Notes under the pieces: model-generated
The model's input: the letters and a program-made list of their open reading frames with translations, nothing else
Told to the model about the DNA's origin: nothing
Database searches by the model: none
Translations under genes and position numbers: made by a program
Assembly (NCBI GenBank): GCA_022376515.1
Contig: WTXI01000087.1
Location: 1 to 64,000, forward strand
DNA from: Lactifluus volemus
Taxonomy: Eukaryota > Basidiomycota > Agaricomycetes > Russulales > Russulaceae
DNA length: 64,000 nt
Direction of reading: 5' to 3'
In this document: positions 39,096 through 51,200 of the stretch, one piece after another
Layout of the letters: each line of letters begins with the position of its first letter
How positions within the stretch are numbered: position 1 is the stretch's first letter

Positions 39096-40927
39096 ATGCG
39101 CCGTAAATCTTCTGCCCAAAACCTCCTTTCTTCTTTCAAATCTTCTTCAACTTCCAGTAGCAACGCTACAAACCACGGCGGCAACAACCACTCTAGCATC
39201 AGCTCCAACAACAGCCATGGCGCCGGTGGAGGCAGTAATGGCAGTGGCAACAGCAACGGCAGCAACCACAATAATCCAGTCTCTGGTTCTGCCGCCGCCG
39301 CCGTCAATGGCATACACACCCATGCATCACACCCGTCCTCAGGAACTGTAGCATCGACGACCTCACCGCCTCCACTACCCCCCTCTTCGACCTCTTCCAG
39401 TGGACTCCCGACACCGAGCACGTCCGGAACGTCCACTCCCGCCCATCCACCTTTTTCCCTGCTTCCCTCCCAATCCCAACAACAGCCAGGCGCAGCCGCT
39501 ACAGCTACAGCGCTCACCGCTCCCGTGCCCGTACCCGTGCCCGTACCCACAACTGCTGCGTCATCCGCAGCCGCCACCGCTACACCCGTTTTGCGCGAAT
39601 GGGACACGCAGAGCATGCATCCAGACGCAATGGGCCCGTTCCTGCCTCCTTTTGGAACTACCCCCGGTCTTGGAAGCACTCCTGGCGCGACGGTCGAGTA
39701 TTTGAGGGACTTGGTACAGAAGCGTATCATCACGCTGACTTATATGCGGAACGTACATGATGGGTGCGTGTCCGCTCCTCTTCCTTTCTTTTATTTTTTT
39801 GTGCTGAATTCTATTGTCTCACATGGGGCGGTGGTGGGCTGTGTCAGGCGAAGTCATTGGTTTCATACGATCATAGTGTCGCGCGTGGAACTCGATCGCG
39901 TGTTCAATAATACAGCGATGAAGAAGAGGTGCGTTGTCCCCAGCTCGATCTGATGTGAACTGATGGCTGGCCCTGCGTGCCCCCCGCATAGAACCCATCG
40001 TTTCGCTGTCCTCGCCATGTCACTATCATCACTCTTTGATATCTCACAACCAACAGACTTTTTGCGCGCGGCGCTTAACATGCTCACAGAGTACGAGCAG
40101 GCCAAGGAAGAAAACGACCGGCCAAAGATGGTATCCCCCACCTTTTCTCTTCGCCATCTGACACATCGTTTAATCACCGCTCGTGCATCCTCAGCGCCTC
40201 TGGAAACGTCAACAAAAACGGCATACAGGCGTAGGAGATTATACCCTGGGTATGTCTGACACCTCGGATACCTATCTCACCATTCAGCACATGGTACGTA
40301 CCTGTCCGCTCCTCGCCCAAGCCACCACGGGGCTGACTGAGCCACAAAATCAACTTGCAGCCCTTCCCGCTAGACTATACCCAGACTCTGCTCTCGCTTC
40401 TGGACATCCTATCCGCATTCTACGCCAAGCTCGCCAAGCTCCTCGGGCCCTCGCCCTTTCCGCACGCGTCCCAACACATGCTCGGCCTCTCGCACCCCCA
40501 CCCAGGCGTTTCTTACCTCTTCCATAATCAGACGTCGGCAGACGAGTCGCTCTGGAGCGTCGCCCTCGGTTCGACACCACTCGGCGGCACCGCGGGCCCA
40601 GGTGGTCACCCAGGTCCGTTGAACAGTCCCCCGCCGAGCTGGACTCCAGCGCTCGGCGAGCATGTGCTCAAAGTGGATGGAAAGTTCAAGGTGCGTTCCC
40701 CCCCTTTCCTTTTACGCGCGGATAGATACCCAACTTTGGAACTGCTCTTGCGCACGCAGAAAATCATTTCTGTGCTCCTCAAGGATCTTGACGTGTTTGC
40801 ACGGAACAGCATCAAAGACGAGCTCGCGTCGCTCGATCCGCTCTTGCGTAATGTCGGTGGGTGGAGCGTCCCTGTGGGCAATGGCGACGAAGGACGGGCG
40901 ACGTATGAATTTGATCCGGAGCACTAG
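39096..40927 (+). CDS. Gene X: conserved-looking hypothetical protein (intact copy)
   Basis: I do not recognise the family. Exon 1 (39096 to about 39763) encodes a low-complexity Ser/Asn/Gly/His then Pro/Thr/Ala-rich region. It includes a PVPVPVPVP stretch from GTACCC/GTGCCC repeats and ends EYLRDLVQKRIITLTYMRNV HDG. Later exons give VARGTRSRVFNNTAMKKR, then FAVLAMSLSSLFDISQPTDF, TEYEQAKEENDRPKM and the helical FPLDYTQTLLSLLDILSAFY AKL. They end HVLKVDGKFK, IISVLLKDLDVFARNSIKDE LASLDPLLRNV and EFDPEH with a stop at 40925-40927. The C-terminal half looks globular and helical. It has a real promoter shared with NTF2 and no disabling change, so it is probably the parent of three decayed copies at 49.5, 56.2 and 63.1 kb. 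Confidence 0.75.
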
Positions 40928-41312
40928 TAATGCCCTGTCCTTTTTGGTGCGTAGTATTGGTTTTTTTACTTTATTTACTTTTTTTTTTTTCGTTCGTACC
41001 TTCAAACATAGAGTTTGCTGTGATGGAGAGTGTATGTCTGAGCGCTTATTATTCCTTCCGGTTCATTGTCCTGTACTATACTAAAAAGTCACGTATACCT
41101 CGACTTCATGATACACTTTTTTTTGGAAAGAGAAAGTCTTGGGAGAAGGTGCTTACGTCACCTTGCGTCATGCGATAAACTTCCGCGGCACCCTTTCACA
41201 CGGGCGCTATTAATAATAATAAAACTGGACTTAATACAGGACATGAGGACGACGATACAACAAGAAAAAACTAATACATGAATCCAACAAACATTCAGAC
41301 GGGTAGTAGCTA

Positions 41313-42228
41313 CTAGAGATACGGTGACCCGCTTAGTGATCCAAATAAATAGTCACTAACTTCATTATTGTAAAGGTCGGTAGCTTGAAATACTGCGTGA
41401 GATTCGATGGGAGGGAGGATGGGGAGGGGAGGGGAGGGAGGACGGGGAAGGGAGGGAGGGGAGGGGTTTTCAGCGCCTCTGGGTACCTTGGGACTCCGTC
41501 GTCGGACTAACGGCATGTGGCATTTCTTTTGATGAGCTGATAATACACCAGGACGACCCCTTGGCCATTTAAACGATGGGCAATTCGGACAGGTTCCTGG
41601 CGGCATGTGTTTGTCCTTAAAGTGACGGCTCTGGGCCTTCTTCTTGGTGAAGCTGGCTTGACATTCAGGCTCGCTGCACATGTACCGTCCTGGCCCTTGG
41701 GGATCCTGGCCTTCCGCAACATTCGACGCAATGGGAGAAGCGACCGCTGTGCCTTGGTCGGATGTTGCCGACGTCCCGCTTGAAATAGACGACACGAGAC
41801 CACCCACTGACACTGGCAACGTCGGTCCTGGGATGGGCGTCCCAAAAGAGGCGGCATCGGCAGTCGGATATGGCGGTGTGATGGTTTGAGTGCTCGGGGG
41901 TGCTGAATGTCGTTGGTAAGGGGGAAATGATTCCCCCAACGCATATGCCAAGGTCGAATACGAACTCTTTTGGTCAAACTAAATAGTCATTCAGTGACCT
42001 CCAGCAATCAAAAGATTATGTAACAACAAGGCTTACCCTCACTTCGGTATGAATGCTACGAAATGGATGATATGATGTTGGAATGTGCTCGGAAGTCATG
42101 GGAGGGGTATCTCGGAGAGAGGGGATGATTGGGTCAAAAAAATTTTTTGGTCTCGCTGGAGGGGTGCTGTAGACACTTGAAGTCTGTCTTGGGGGGTTAT
42201 ACTCACTGCAGGCTGACAGACTCTGCAT
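41313..42228 (-). CDS. C2H2-type zinc-finger protein
   Basis: Two exons, 42228-42037 and 41978-41313, join in phase 0 to give 285 aa. A Pro/Ser/Thr-rich N-terminal half precedes two zinc-finger-like units: CSEPECQASF...RHFKDKH (C-x4-C, H-x4-H) and CPNCPSFKW...AHQKKCH (C-x2-C, H-x4-H). The finger spacings are not the classical Kruppel form. A basic stretch (RRRSPKVPRG) and a Pro-rich tract encoded by a G-rich GGGA/GGGGA repeat (plus strand, about 41405-41466) follow, then a tail ending SGSPYL. It is probably a nuclear DNA-binding protein; targets are unknown. It is convergent with gene X and duplicated with it at 58.4 kb. Confidence 0.7.
41405..41466. repeat. G-rich GGGA/GGGGA tract inside the coding region
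   Basis: The plus strand has many runs of 3-4 G separated by one or two bases (GGGAGGGAGGATGGGGAGGG and onward). On the coding strand it encodes the PPSLPRPPSPPLP-type segment. The duplicate copy at 58314-58330 keeps only a short remnant. Confidence 0.85.
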
Positions 42229-43400
42229 TTAACATCGGTGGCCAAGTGTTCGCCATGAGGATTCCTCAAAACAAACACGAGAAAGACGCATTCAAGTTAC
42301 CAGAACATGTGTGGAGGTCCTTTGGTACGGTGCCAGATCTACAGGCATCAACCCATGCCAAGTAAGCATAGCCGCGTAGGGTGCTGTGCGCAAGGGGGGA
42401 CATCATGAAAAGGAAACACGACCACGCTGCGCCACACGGTGGAGTGGCTAATACCTTTTTTCCCTCCAAGAGTGCAGGATGTCCGCATTCAAGATAACTT
42501 TGGCACTATAGAAAAAAAAAAGGTAAAGTAAAAGGAGCCGCATGAACACGATCTTGCGAAGAGAAATGAAACACTCATGTAACCAAGAGTCTGTAATCCT
42601 GAAAGCAACGTGTAGGCAGGGATCAATTGTTGTCGACAGTAAGCTCGGCATCACGAGGCCGAACACCCTGAAATGTGGAAGAGGAAATGGGTCCTTTTGG
42701 TCATTCCAGGGTAAATGACGCCTCACGGAGGATGCAGTACAATATAGAATACTGCGGAAATGAAAAGGTGCCAACGGGGATGGAGAGAATACTTTGCGAA
42801 TGCAACGCCAAACCTTGATGTGGTGCCAATAGCACGGCAGACCTTGTTTTTTTGTCGTGGCGATGCGTAAACGAGGGCACCCGTCAAGGAATGCGGACTA
42901 TGGCAGGCAAGTTGACAAAATGGGAGGGTAGATAAGATCGATGAGAGCTAAGACTCTTCCTGAGGTGTTCCGTATATGGAAAAAAAAAAAAAGATAGAAG
43001 AGGGGGAAACGTACCTTGGGACCGGATCCAAGGCCTGTGCCGAGTGGGGACACGCAATTTTGACGTTGTGTGTACTAGTAGAGGACAAATGGTATGCACT
43101 CTGTGACACAAGCAAGGTCGATGTCATCGTCGGCATTTCTAGTGGGGAACACCAGCAGGAAACGATGGTAAATCGGCGGTTGATACATGTGGCTGACATC
43201 CCCAACAGTAAATCGTTGAATCTTGCACCGCACCATCTTCGCAGGTGGGTGGGTTTAGTGTTATGGTCTGGAAGAGTGGTCCTGAATGGCGACGACTCGG
43301 CCACAGGACAGCCATGCAGGGAAAATCTCGCCTTGATTGTTTTCTCTGGCTTATAGTTACATCAAACGGGGGTGGGAGTCTACACCGCGACGTCCCCAAA
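42229..43400. other. Decayed or non-coding stretch; no supported gene
   Basis: Several short minus-strand frames (42270-43300) contain hydrophobic stretches, and one contains CINRRF, recalling STE3-type receptors. They are in different frames and no full domain can be assembled. A run of 12 A lies at about 42980-42991. Confidence 0.35.
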
Positions 43401-44350
43401 GTTCAAGTTGAACCTCAGCGGGCGCTGCATTTCGGGGTGGTAGGCACAATTGTCCCACCGACTCAGCTATGGAAGACCCGCCTTGAACTTGAAGCGGGCC
43501 TGCGACACTTTCTTTCTCAACGACCCACACTCTTGGTCCGTTCCCCTAAATTCAAACTCAGTACGAATTTTCTAATTGTTAAATTTAGACTGGCGCGCCC
43601 TTCTTCCGACACTTTTTCGGCGCCCTCCGCTGCGCATCCCGACATCCATCAAATTGGGTTGTGCTGTGGCCAATCCTACAAGGTGTGTTTACGAAAGTCA
43701 TCGGACTGTCCTGCCAAGCCTGGGAATTCAGTGGCGCTAGCCATCATTGTGAGTTCGATGGAACATTTCTTTGAGCGGCTGGGGCTCGATTAGGATACTC
43801 CCCGCGCGTACCAGCGCCCACGCTTCACCTACAGCATAGGTGGGTTACATTTTTGCATTTGTTGCGTGATGATTCGCTGACGAGAGCGATAAGCTAATCT
43901 ACAACGACGAATGATCTCTCTTTGGAGAGGAGGCAGGAAAAGGTGCCATACGGTGCCCCCTCACCCGGGTTGGCATTCCTTTGGATGATTGATGTGGCGG
44001 TAAAAAGCGAAACCTGAGCGCGGCCGCTGCTGACTACAGTGTCTATGATACGGGAGCAGTTTGCCGCTGAGTTCGAAACTAATGCCTGTTATGGTCTGCC
44101 CCATAGATATGGCTAGCTTGAAGCCTTGAATGTACAATCCACTCGCCCAGGCCCAACTCCACGTATAGCAGAAACTGACACATAAAGTCATAACAGTGAT
44201 GGTTATGGTTAATCCCATATAGTCTTATCGATGGACTTGTGAGGAACACGCGTGGTTCGGTCCGTAAATGCAGGGTCAGACCTCAGGCTCAGTCCGCAGT
44301 CTCTGACCTTTTGGAATGTACCTTTGTGTACCATCATTACCCCAATAACA
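43400..44350 (-). repeat. Low-copy duplicated segment, copy 1 (partner 45400-46460)
   Basis: Matched landmarks lie in the same order as in the partner. GACATCCATCAAATTGGGTT (about 43647) pairs with GACATCCACCAAGTTGGGTG (about 45587). TCGATGGAACATTTCTT occurs at about 43757 and 45722. GCGATAAGCTAAT occurs at about 43886 and 46029. A minus-strand frame starts MGLTITITVM at 44218 and MELTVTITLR at 46437. The latter keeps a longer hydrophobic reading frame. The function of the parent gene is unknown. Confidence 0.65.
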
Positions 44351-44635
44351 TACAACGCTCTAGTAGTGTGGAATACACATGGAAGAGGTGTGTTTTGATA
44401 CAATCACCGGATGGTTGTTGGCAGGTCGGGGATCTCAGCTAGGTCCGCGGTGACCCCCCATTGACTTCGAAAAATGAATGGATCGTGGTCCCTATAATAT
44501 ACCACACTCTAGTAGCGTGGAATACACATGGAAGAGGTGTGTTTTGGTACAATTACCAGGGAGTTGGCAGGTTGGGGATCTGGGTTCGGCGATGACCCCC
44601 CTTTGACTTCAAAAAAAGAATAGATCGTAAATTCA
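44350..44635. repeat. Two-copy tandem repeat, about 149-bp period
   Basis: The block CTCTAGTAG-GTGGAATAC then ACATGGAAGAGGTGTGTTTT starts at 44358 and again at 44507. Both copies end with a GTGACCCCCC-type stretch, TTGACTTC and an A-rich run. The second copy is shorter by a few bases. Confidence 0.85.
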
Positions 44636-45399
44636 TTTCCTCTCGTGATTGCGACACGTTCTCACTCATTCTTCCATTGAATCAATGATCTTGCAACTTT
44701 CCTTCAAATTTTCATGATGAGAGTTGTGCGTGAAATGAGCGTTTACTCTAAACGACGTCCGACACGATAGGGGATGGTACTTACGAAATATCTCTTCTGA
44801 TGATTTTCTCGACTCAAACTTGAAGCTTGAAGCCTTGCGGCTGTACTTTACTCCACGTATACCTACTAGTAGCCCCCTACTCCTCCTGGGTGCGGAGACA
44901 TCTCGATGCTTGAGATAAGTATATACCAATGTTGAATGTCACGGTTCTAGTAGTGGTGCAAGCGTTACACCTCACATTAACATTAACTAAACGGAAATTT
45001 TGTAATAACTCTTCTTTTCGACCACGCCTGATCTTGCATGCATCACACGTGCAAATTATTAAACCATACAGTCTAAGGGGGAGGGAGAAATCTTTTTCTC
45101 GTGCCACACTCGGTTTATCGCAGTGCAATTGATTGTGGAACCAATAGTGTCCCCACGAGGCATTTCACACTTGTACTGGGTTATCAGAATCCTAAAATAT
45201 ATGATTTATTGATTTATTGAGGTGTGGCTTTACGCCAGGTATGGCTAACTCTCAGTTCTAACCCTTGGTGTTCCAGCGTACATGGAGTCAATCTCGTAAC
45301 TGTAGAGCCACGTGATCTGAGATCTGAGCGACATGAGCCAAGCCGAACCAGTGAGATGGCTCCGAGTCAGTTACAGTACAGTACTGTACTTCTCAAACT

Positions 45400-46460
45400 C
45401 GCTTTGAATTTACCAATTTTAGACAAGCCCGCTGTGCCGGCATTCAAGTTGTTCCCAGACATGTCCCCAATAGGCCGCTCTTCTGCGACACTCTGCCAGT
45501 GCTGCACGTTTGCAGTCGCTTAATGCACGTCAAAACCATGCAAACCACGCAATGTGCCAGTGATCTCCGCACTTCTGTGCATGCCGACATCCACCAAGTT
45601 GGGTGCGGTGAAACTTAGTCATCTTTGTAGATGTGCTTACGAAGGCGTCGGACGTTTCCTGCTCTACCCTATCATCCCTAGGAACGAGGTGGCGCACGCC
45701 GCCCGCTCCCCATCATAAACGTCGATGGAACATTTCTTGAGGAGCTTGATTGGGGCAGAAGGCACACTCCCCGCGGGTATCCGCGCAGCGCTCGCGCTCT
45801 AAGGACCGAGTTCACCGCAGGGGGGTTAGTCTGTGAAAGCTTCTCTTGTTTCAAGAGGGATACAATTCCGAGATGGCCCCGTTCTCCCTTACGATATTTA
45901 CGTGTTAGGGACTGGATCATTTGGGCTTCGACATCCTATTGTCCTGCTACTTGTTGTGACCTTTGCCAATGTCTTTCCGCCCAGATACCCTGTATTTTGC
46001 TTTCGTGTGAGGTGGTGCGCCGACGAGCGCGATAAGCTAATGAAAAAGTGTGATCTGGAGAGGAGGCGCTGTGAATAGCTAGCTATTCGCTCATGCCATA
46101 AATGTGCCTCCACCGTGACAGCGTCTTCATACGCGAGTAGTTTATATGATTGATATATGGGTAGAGTGCGGTAAAAAAAGTGAATCCTAAGCGGGCTGAG
46201 CTCGGCCACCGATGAATTAATGGCTACTGTCTCTACATCCTTCGGCGGGAACAGAGAGTTCGAATTATTGACTTTTAAGCTCTGAACGCTATAGAGCGTC
46301 GATAGCACAAAGTAACCGAATCCATAATGTATTATCCACCCTACTATTTGGGCCTCCATTGACACGTATCGAAGAACCTGACACACTGCCATCAGTGCCA
46401 TAAGAGCCCTAAGAGTGATAGTTACGGTCAATTCCACATATTGTGAGGAACAAGTGTACT
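45400..46460 (-). repeat. Low-copy duplicated segment, copy 2
   Basis: This is the partner of 43400-44350. Its minus-strand frame 46437-45898 is open for 179 codons and starts MELTVTITLRALMALMAVCQ, with hydrophobic segments. It may be the remnant of a membrane protein gene. No known domain is recognised and the start has no supported promoter, so I leave it as a repeat with possible coding past. Confidence 0.55.
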
Positions 46461-47240
46461 ACTGTTCGGACTGCATATGCATATTCAGTGTCATTCCAGA
46501 TGGAGTCTCGCCATTCGAAACATCACGGTCCCTTTGTGGACAATCGTTACAGTAATCGCAGCTAAGAGGATGAACAAGCGCACAAGCATCGCTGTCACTT
46601 TCGACTAGGCGCCCGGGAGAGTCCGGGATTCGATGATCATCGGAATGGGGACGCGCGTTCCGATCTCTTCCCGACGAAGTTTACAACTTGCGGTGTAACT
46701 CCAAAGTATGGCACTCTCCGGGGCCTTGTGCACTTCAAATTCGCCAGCTGCTGCTGAACGCGCTGAACAGTGGTAATTCTGCCTCACCCCGAAGCTTTTC
46801 CTCTCCTCTCCACTTGAAAAAGATACCTCCGATAACTTGCAATTGCGCTTTATTATTGGCACGACCGATGCATGTATTTGGTTGAACTGCCCCACCACAT
46901 GTTGACATCTTTCATGAGCTCCTGGACAAGGGCCCCCAATTTTCCTTCAAGTTGGTTTTACCCCGTCTTCGAACCACGTCACGTTTCCACCCCCTCATCG
47001 CCCATGGGAATATGTAGATATCGGGAAATGGGTACATGGACTTGCTCAGTGTGGTTTGCACACATAGGAGTTTGCCCTAGTAGCCCTGCCAGCTAAAATC
47101 GGGAGAACGGCGCTTAGCGCTGGCAAATGAGAGCCACGTGGCTTTATGATTTGCATGATCACACCAGCAATGTAAGTCTCGGATTTAATTTCGGACTTTC
47201 CTCACTTATAATAATAGCCTGAGATAATCTTATTTTCATT
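46461..47240. other. Intergenic, nothing recognised
   Basis: No family-like coding sequence is seen here. The end of the stretch holds the splice-acceptor-like TTTTACAG that begins CHAT pseudogene copy B. Confidence 0.45.
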
Positions 47241-48425
47241 TTACAGTCTCTGTTCTAGAGATCGAGAGCATCATTTGTCGTGCCTCTATTTCATCCTTGG
47301 CGCGCCAATTGTCTCGAATACCTGGCATCCTGGAGATTCCAGCACTACAGAGTGTCTAATTCGCACGAACAGCTGGAAACATCAATAAATCACGTCTTGT
47401 GATGCGAGCATTCGCGTTTCATATTCCTACAAACTCTGTTTTCTTCCTCTCGCCCGGCGCTTCCTTGCAACTCATTCGATCGTTCATTACAGGCACGCAG
47501 CAGAATCATGAATGCCATTTCCGATCTTCCCGAAGACATTCAGAGTCGCTTCCACAACGAAGCTTTCATGTGGTTCGCCTTGCTTCCGATATATCAAATT
47601 TCAGAAGCCAGAATATTTAGAGGAAGCGATTTCCCATGCCCCTTTATATCACGAATGAATTCAATGTCGAACTGGCTCCACAGCGACCCTCTCATTAACG
47701 ACCTTTCATCATTGCCATCCCTATCTGCTTCTTTGGCCGATTCAAATTTTTTGATATCCTTCGATCAGATATCACCGATAGAGCTGAGATCGAAGAGGCG
47801 ATCAGGTACTGTCAACTGCTGCTCGTTCCACTTCTCCGTAATCCAAGTCCCACACTGGCACGTGCGCATGACGTCCTATAAGAGCTGGCAAGTCTTCTCT
47901 TCTGTGCGTTCAAGGGGACAATTATGTACCCGCCTCATGCTGTATCGACACCGCGAAGACTTGGATCAAGACATCGTTACCCTCGTAAACGTTACCAACA
48001 TGAGGCGGCACGTTACTTTGATCACTTTCTCGACACTTCACTATGCACCTACACTCGAAATGCAACATTTTCGTATTGTCTCTATGCGTGAACGTTATGA
48101 GGAGCTGCCGTCGAAGCTATGCATCATACCACATGCATGGATTCTGACCAATTTCATGCGGACGATCCGACTTTGGCTGCGAACTTCGTGGCGATTAATA
48201 AGGGACTCAAGCAAGTTACAATGTCTTTGGTTCCGTGCGGAAATATAGAAACAGAGGGTAGCAAAGTAGAGGAACCCTGGAGAATGGATCCGTTAAGTCG
48301 TTTCGTAGTGAAGCAACAACTTTTGGAGGAGCTCATTTCACAGATCCGAGCTTTACCCGACTTGGGTAACTCCTTGGAGCCCCCATCATTTGACGTTCTT
48401 CGCTCCATAGATTTATTAAAATTCC
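47241..48425 (+). pseudogene. TPR-CHAT pseudogene (copy B), truncated before CHAT
   Basis: Sequence similarity to the intact gene begins at the conserved exon-2 acceptor (TTTTACAG, ending 47246) and a GGAGATTC-CACTACA block near 47330. It then jumps to LPEDIQSRF (parent region near 53120), SSLPSLSASLADSN, EIEEAIRYCQLLL in another frame and YAPTLEMQHFRIVSMR. The last matches are DPTLAANFVAINKGLKQVTM S, then SQIRALPDLGNSLEPPSFDV L. Similarity stops near 48420, before the CHAT domain. About 0.55 kb near the N-terminus is deleted and there are several frame changes and stops. It is clearly derived from the same family as copies A and C and is non-functional as a protease. Confidence 0.82.
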
Positions 48426-49490
48426 CGTTAGATCAACTATATAGTCTGTCAGTGGGTTGTAACAGAAAAGGACTAACTAATGGCTTGAAGATTTGGCTTC
48501 GCGTTTCTTTTTTCTCAATGTTGTCTCACCCGCATCAACGTCGATTATAGGCTCTGGGATGTTGGTATGGAAGGAAGATAAAGGATGAACTGAGTCCACA
48601 TGTGAGAGGGTAAAAGCCATGGATCTTGTCAATACTAAAAAGCGTAGGAAATCAATTGCACTCACCATCGGGGAGCTTTATAATTATGATGTCGGTAAGA
48701 GGATCAGAGTAGACCTCGGATAGCTTGTGTCTAGACCGGAGCTATAGTTATCCTGGGAGAATCGGGTCAATATTTTTCAATTCCGTGTCCAAGTCATCCT
48801 CTGCGACAGAGATTTTGTAGAGGATGAGAGTGCTGGCGACAATAGATCGACGTTCGTCGCCAAGGATCCAGCAGAAAAGTTCGGGGTCAGACATCGGTTT
48901 GGCCTTTGGGATCAATAGCTGTAACTGTTACAAGGCAGATGGAGCAGAACAAAGGGAACCGTGCCGCTCCAACACAACTCTTGGGAGCGTGACCCGGGGT
49001 TGTTCTTTTGCTCCTGATAGTTTCTCCTTTCACTTAAGGGCTCTCTCTTAATTAGGTCCGTTCTCCTTGGACAAACCCATTTGCTTTTTCTCTGATGGAC
49101 CAGCCAAGCCCGAGTCATTTATGAGGCTTGGGTACGATGTCAAGGCAAGCGACGACATCGACCTTGGTCCTTAAATATTCATAGGTATTCAACTCCGCCG
49201 GAGAGGGCCAAGCAGAGGGTATCCGTAGAAGCAGATCTCACTCAGCATACTCAGGAGCGGAATCAACACGGCTTCGTAATTCGTGGCAGCCACGAGCAGA
49301 AGCGGCTCGTCTGAATGATCAACTCGCGAGGGACTCTCTGGAGATGCTGATTTATTGGCTAAGAGATGGAAGAAACTTGCGATTTACTGTGAGATCATTC
49401 ATAGTTACTTCTTTATCCAGTGATCAGACGCTACTATAGCACCCAAAGAACTGAGCGGCTTTGTTGTTCAACTTACTTGCAGGCGGCAAC
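48426..49490. other. Intergenic, nothing recognised
   Basis: About 1 kb lies between CHAT pseudogene B and gene X copy 2. No family-like coding region was seen. Confidence 0.45.
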
Positions 49491-51200
49491 AAAACTCTTA
49501 AACTCTATCCTCTGGTTCCCCCACCGCCATCAACGGCACACGCACACATGCATCACACCTGTCCCCAGGAACGGCGGTATCGACGACCTCGCGACCTCCA
49601 CTACCCCCCTCCTCGACCTCTTCCAGTGGACTTCCGATGCCGAGCACGTCCGGGACGTCCACTCCCGTCCATCCACCTTTTGTCCTGCTTCCTTCCCAAT
49701 CCCAACAACAGCCAGGAGCAGCCGCTACAGCTACTGCGCTCACTTCTCCCGTGCCCGTGCCCGTACCTGCTGCGTCATCCGCGGCCGCCACCGCTACACC
49801 TGCTTTGCGTGAGTGGGACACCCAGAGCATGCATGCCGACGCAATGGGCCTATCCCTTTTGGAATTACCCCCGGTCTTGGAAGCAATCCTGGCGCGACGG
49901 GTCGAGTATTTGAGGGATTTGGTACAGAAGCGCATCATCACGCCGACTTATATGCGGAACGTACATGATGGGTGCGTATCCGCTCCTCCTCCTTTCTTTT
50001 TATTTTTTTGTGCTGAATTCTATTTTCCCACATGGGGCGGTGGTGGGCTGCGGCAGGCGAAGTCATTGGTTTCATACGATCAGTGTCGCGCGTGGAACTC
50101 GATCGCGTGTTCAATAATACAGCAATGAAGAAGAGGTGCGTTTGTCCTCCGCAGGTGTGAACTGATGGCTGGCCCCGCGTGCCCCCCCCGCACAGAATCC
50201 ATCGTTTCGCTGTCCTCGCCATGTCACTATCACTGCTCACAACCAACAGACATTTTGCGCGCGGCGCTTAACATTCTCACAGAGTACGAGCATACCAAGG
50301 AAGAAAACGATCGGCCAAAGATGTCTATTCTCTTCGCCATCGTTGAATCACCACTTGTGCATCGTCAGGGCCTCTGGAAACGTCAACAAAAGCGGAGATT
50401 ATACCCTGGGTATGGCTGACACCTCAGATACCTATCTCACCATTTGGCACATGTTACGTACCTGTCCGCTCCTCGCCCGAGCCACCACGGGGCTGACTGA
50501 AACACAAAACCAATTTGTAGCCCTTCCCGCTAGACGATACCCATCGCTTCTGGACATCCTCTCCGAGTTCTATGCCAAGCTCGCCAAGCTCCTCGGGCCC
50601 TCGCCCTTTCTGCACGTGTCACAACACATGCTCGGCCTCTCGCACCCCCACCCAGGCGTTTCTTACCTCTTCCATAATTAGACGTCGGCATCCGCCGCAG
50701 ACGAGTCGCTCTGGAGCGTCGCCCTCGGTTCGACACCAATCGGCGGCACAGCGGGCCCGGGTGCCCCCCAGGTCCGTTGAACAATCCCCCGCCGAGCTGG
50801 ACGTCGGCGCTCGGCGAGCTTGTGCTCAAAGTGGATGGAAAGTTCAAGGTGCGTTCCCCCCCCCGCGCCGATATGGCAATCTGGCTGGATTTGGAACTGA
50901 TCTTCGCTGGTTTTGACACGCAGAAATTTATTCCGGTCCTTCTCAAGGATCTAGACGTGTTTTCACGGAACAGCATCATAGATGAGCTCGCGTCGCTCGA
51001 CCCGCTCTTGCGTAACGTCAGTGGGTGGAGCGTCCCTACGGCCAATGACGACGAAGGACGCGCGATATATGAATTTGATCCGGAGCACTAGTAAGTTGGT
51101 ATTTTTCCCTGTCCTTTTTGGTGCGTAGTATTGGTTTTTTATTTTATTCTATTTGCTTTTTTATTTTTGTTTATACCTTCAAATATTAGAGTTTGCTGTG
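49490..51200 (+). pseudogene. Gene X pseudogene, copy 2
   Basis: This collinear copy of gene X lacks the Ser/Asn-rich N-terminus and promoter. It keeps SMPSTSGTSTPVHPPF-like text, EYLRDLVQKRIITPTYMRNV HDG, the VFNNTAMKKR exon, the SLLDILSEFYAKLAKLLGP exon and the VLLKDLDVFSRNSIIDELAS L exon ending EFDPEH. Disabling changes: CAG to TAG after YLFHN (50680-50682), a short deletion in the Gly/Pro linker (about 50755-50775), and losses around the splice site at 50155-50250. Similarity to copy 1 ends near 51200 (GAGTTTGCTGTGGTGGAGA), 3' of the stop. Confidence 0.85.

Noticed and set aside
39092..39733. 213-codon minus-strand open frame opposite gene X exon 1
   Set aside because: It is low-complexity antisense of the Ser/Pro/Thr-rich exon. 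The same shadow appears opposite every gene X copy.
42266..43304. STE3-like pheromone receptor remnant (CINRRF text and hydrophobic stretches, minus strand)
   Set aside because: Only one short motif fits. The neighbouring frames do not assemble into the seven helices and frame changes are needed throughout.
43245..43793. 182-codon plus-strand open frame
   Set aside because: The paired segment at 45.4-45.8 kb does not keep the frame, and there is no domain or splice context, so it looks like a chance opening.
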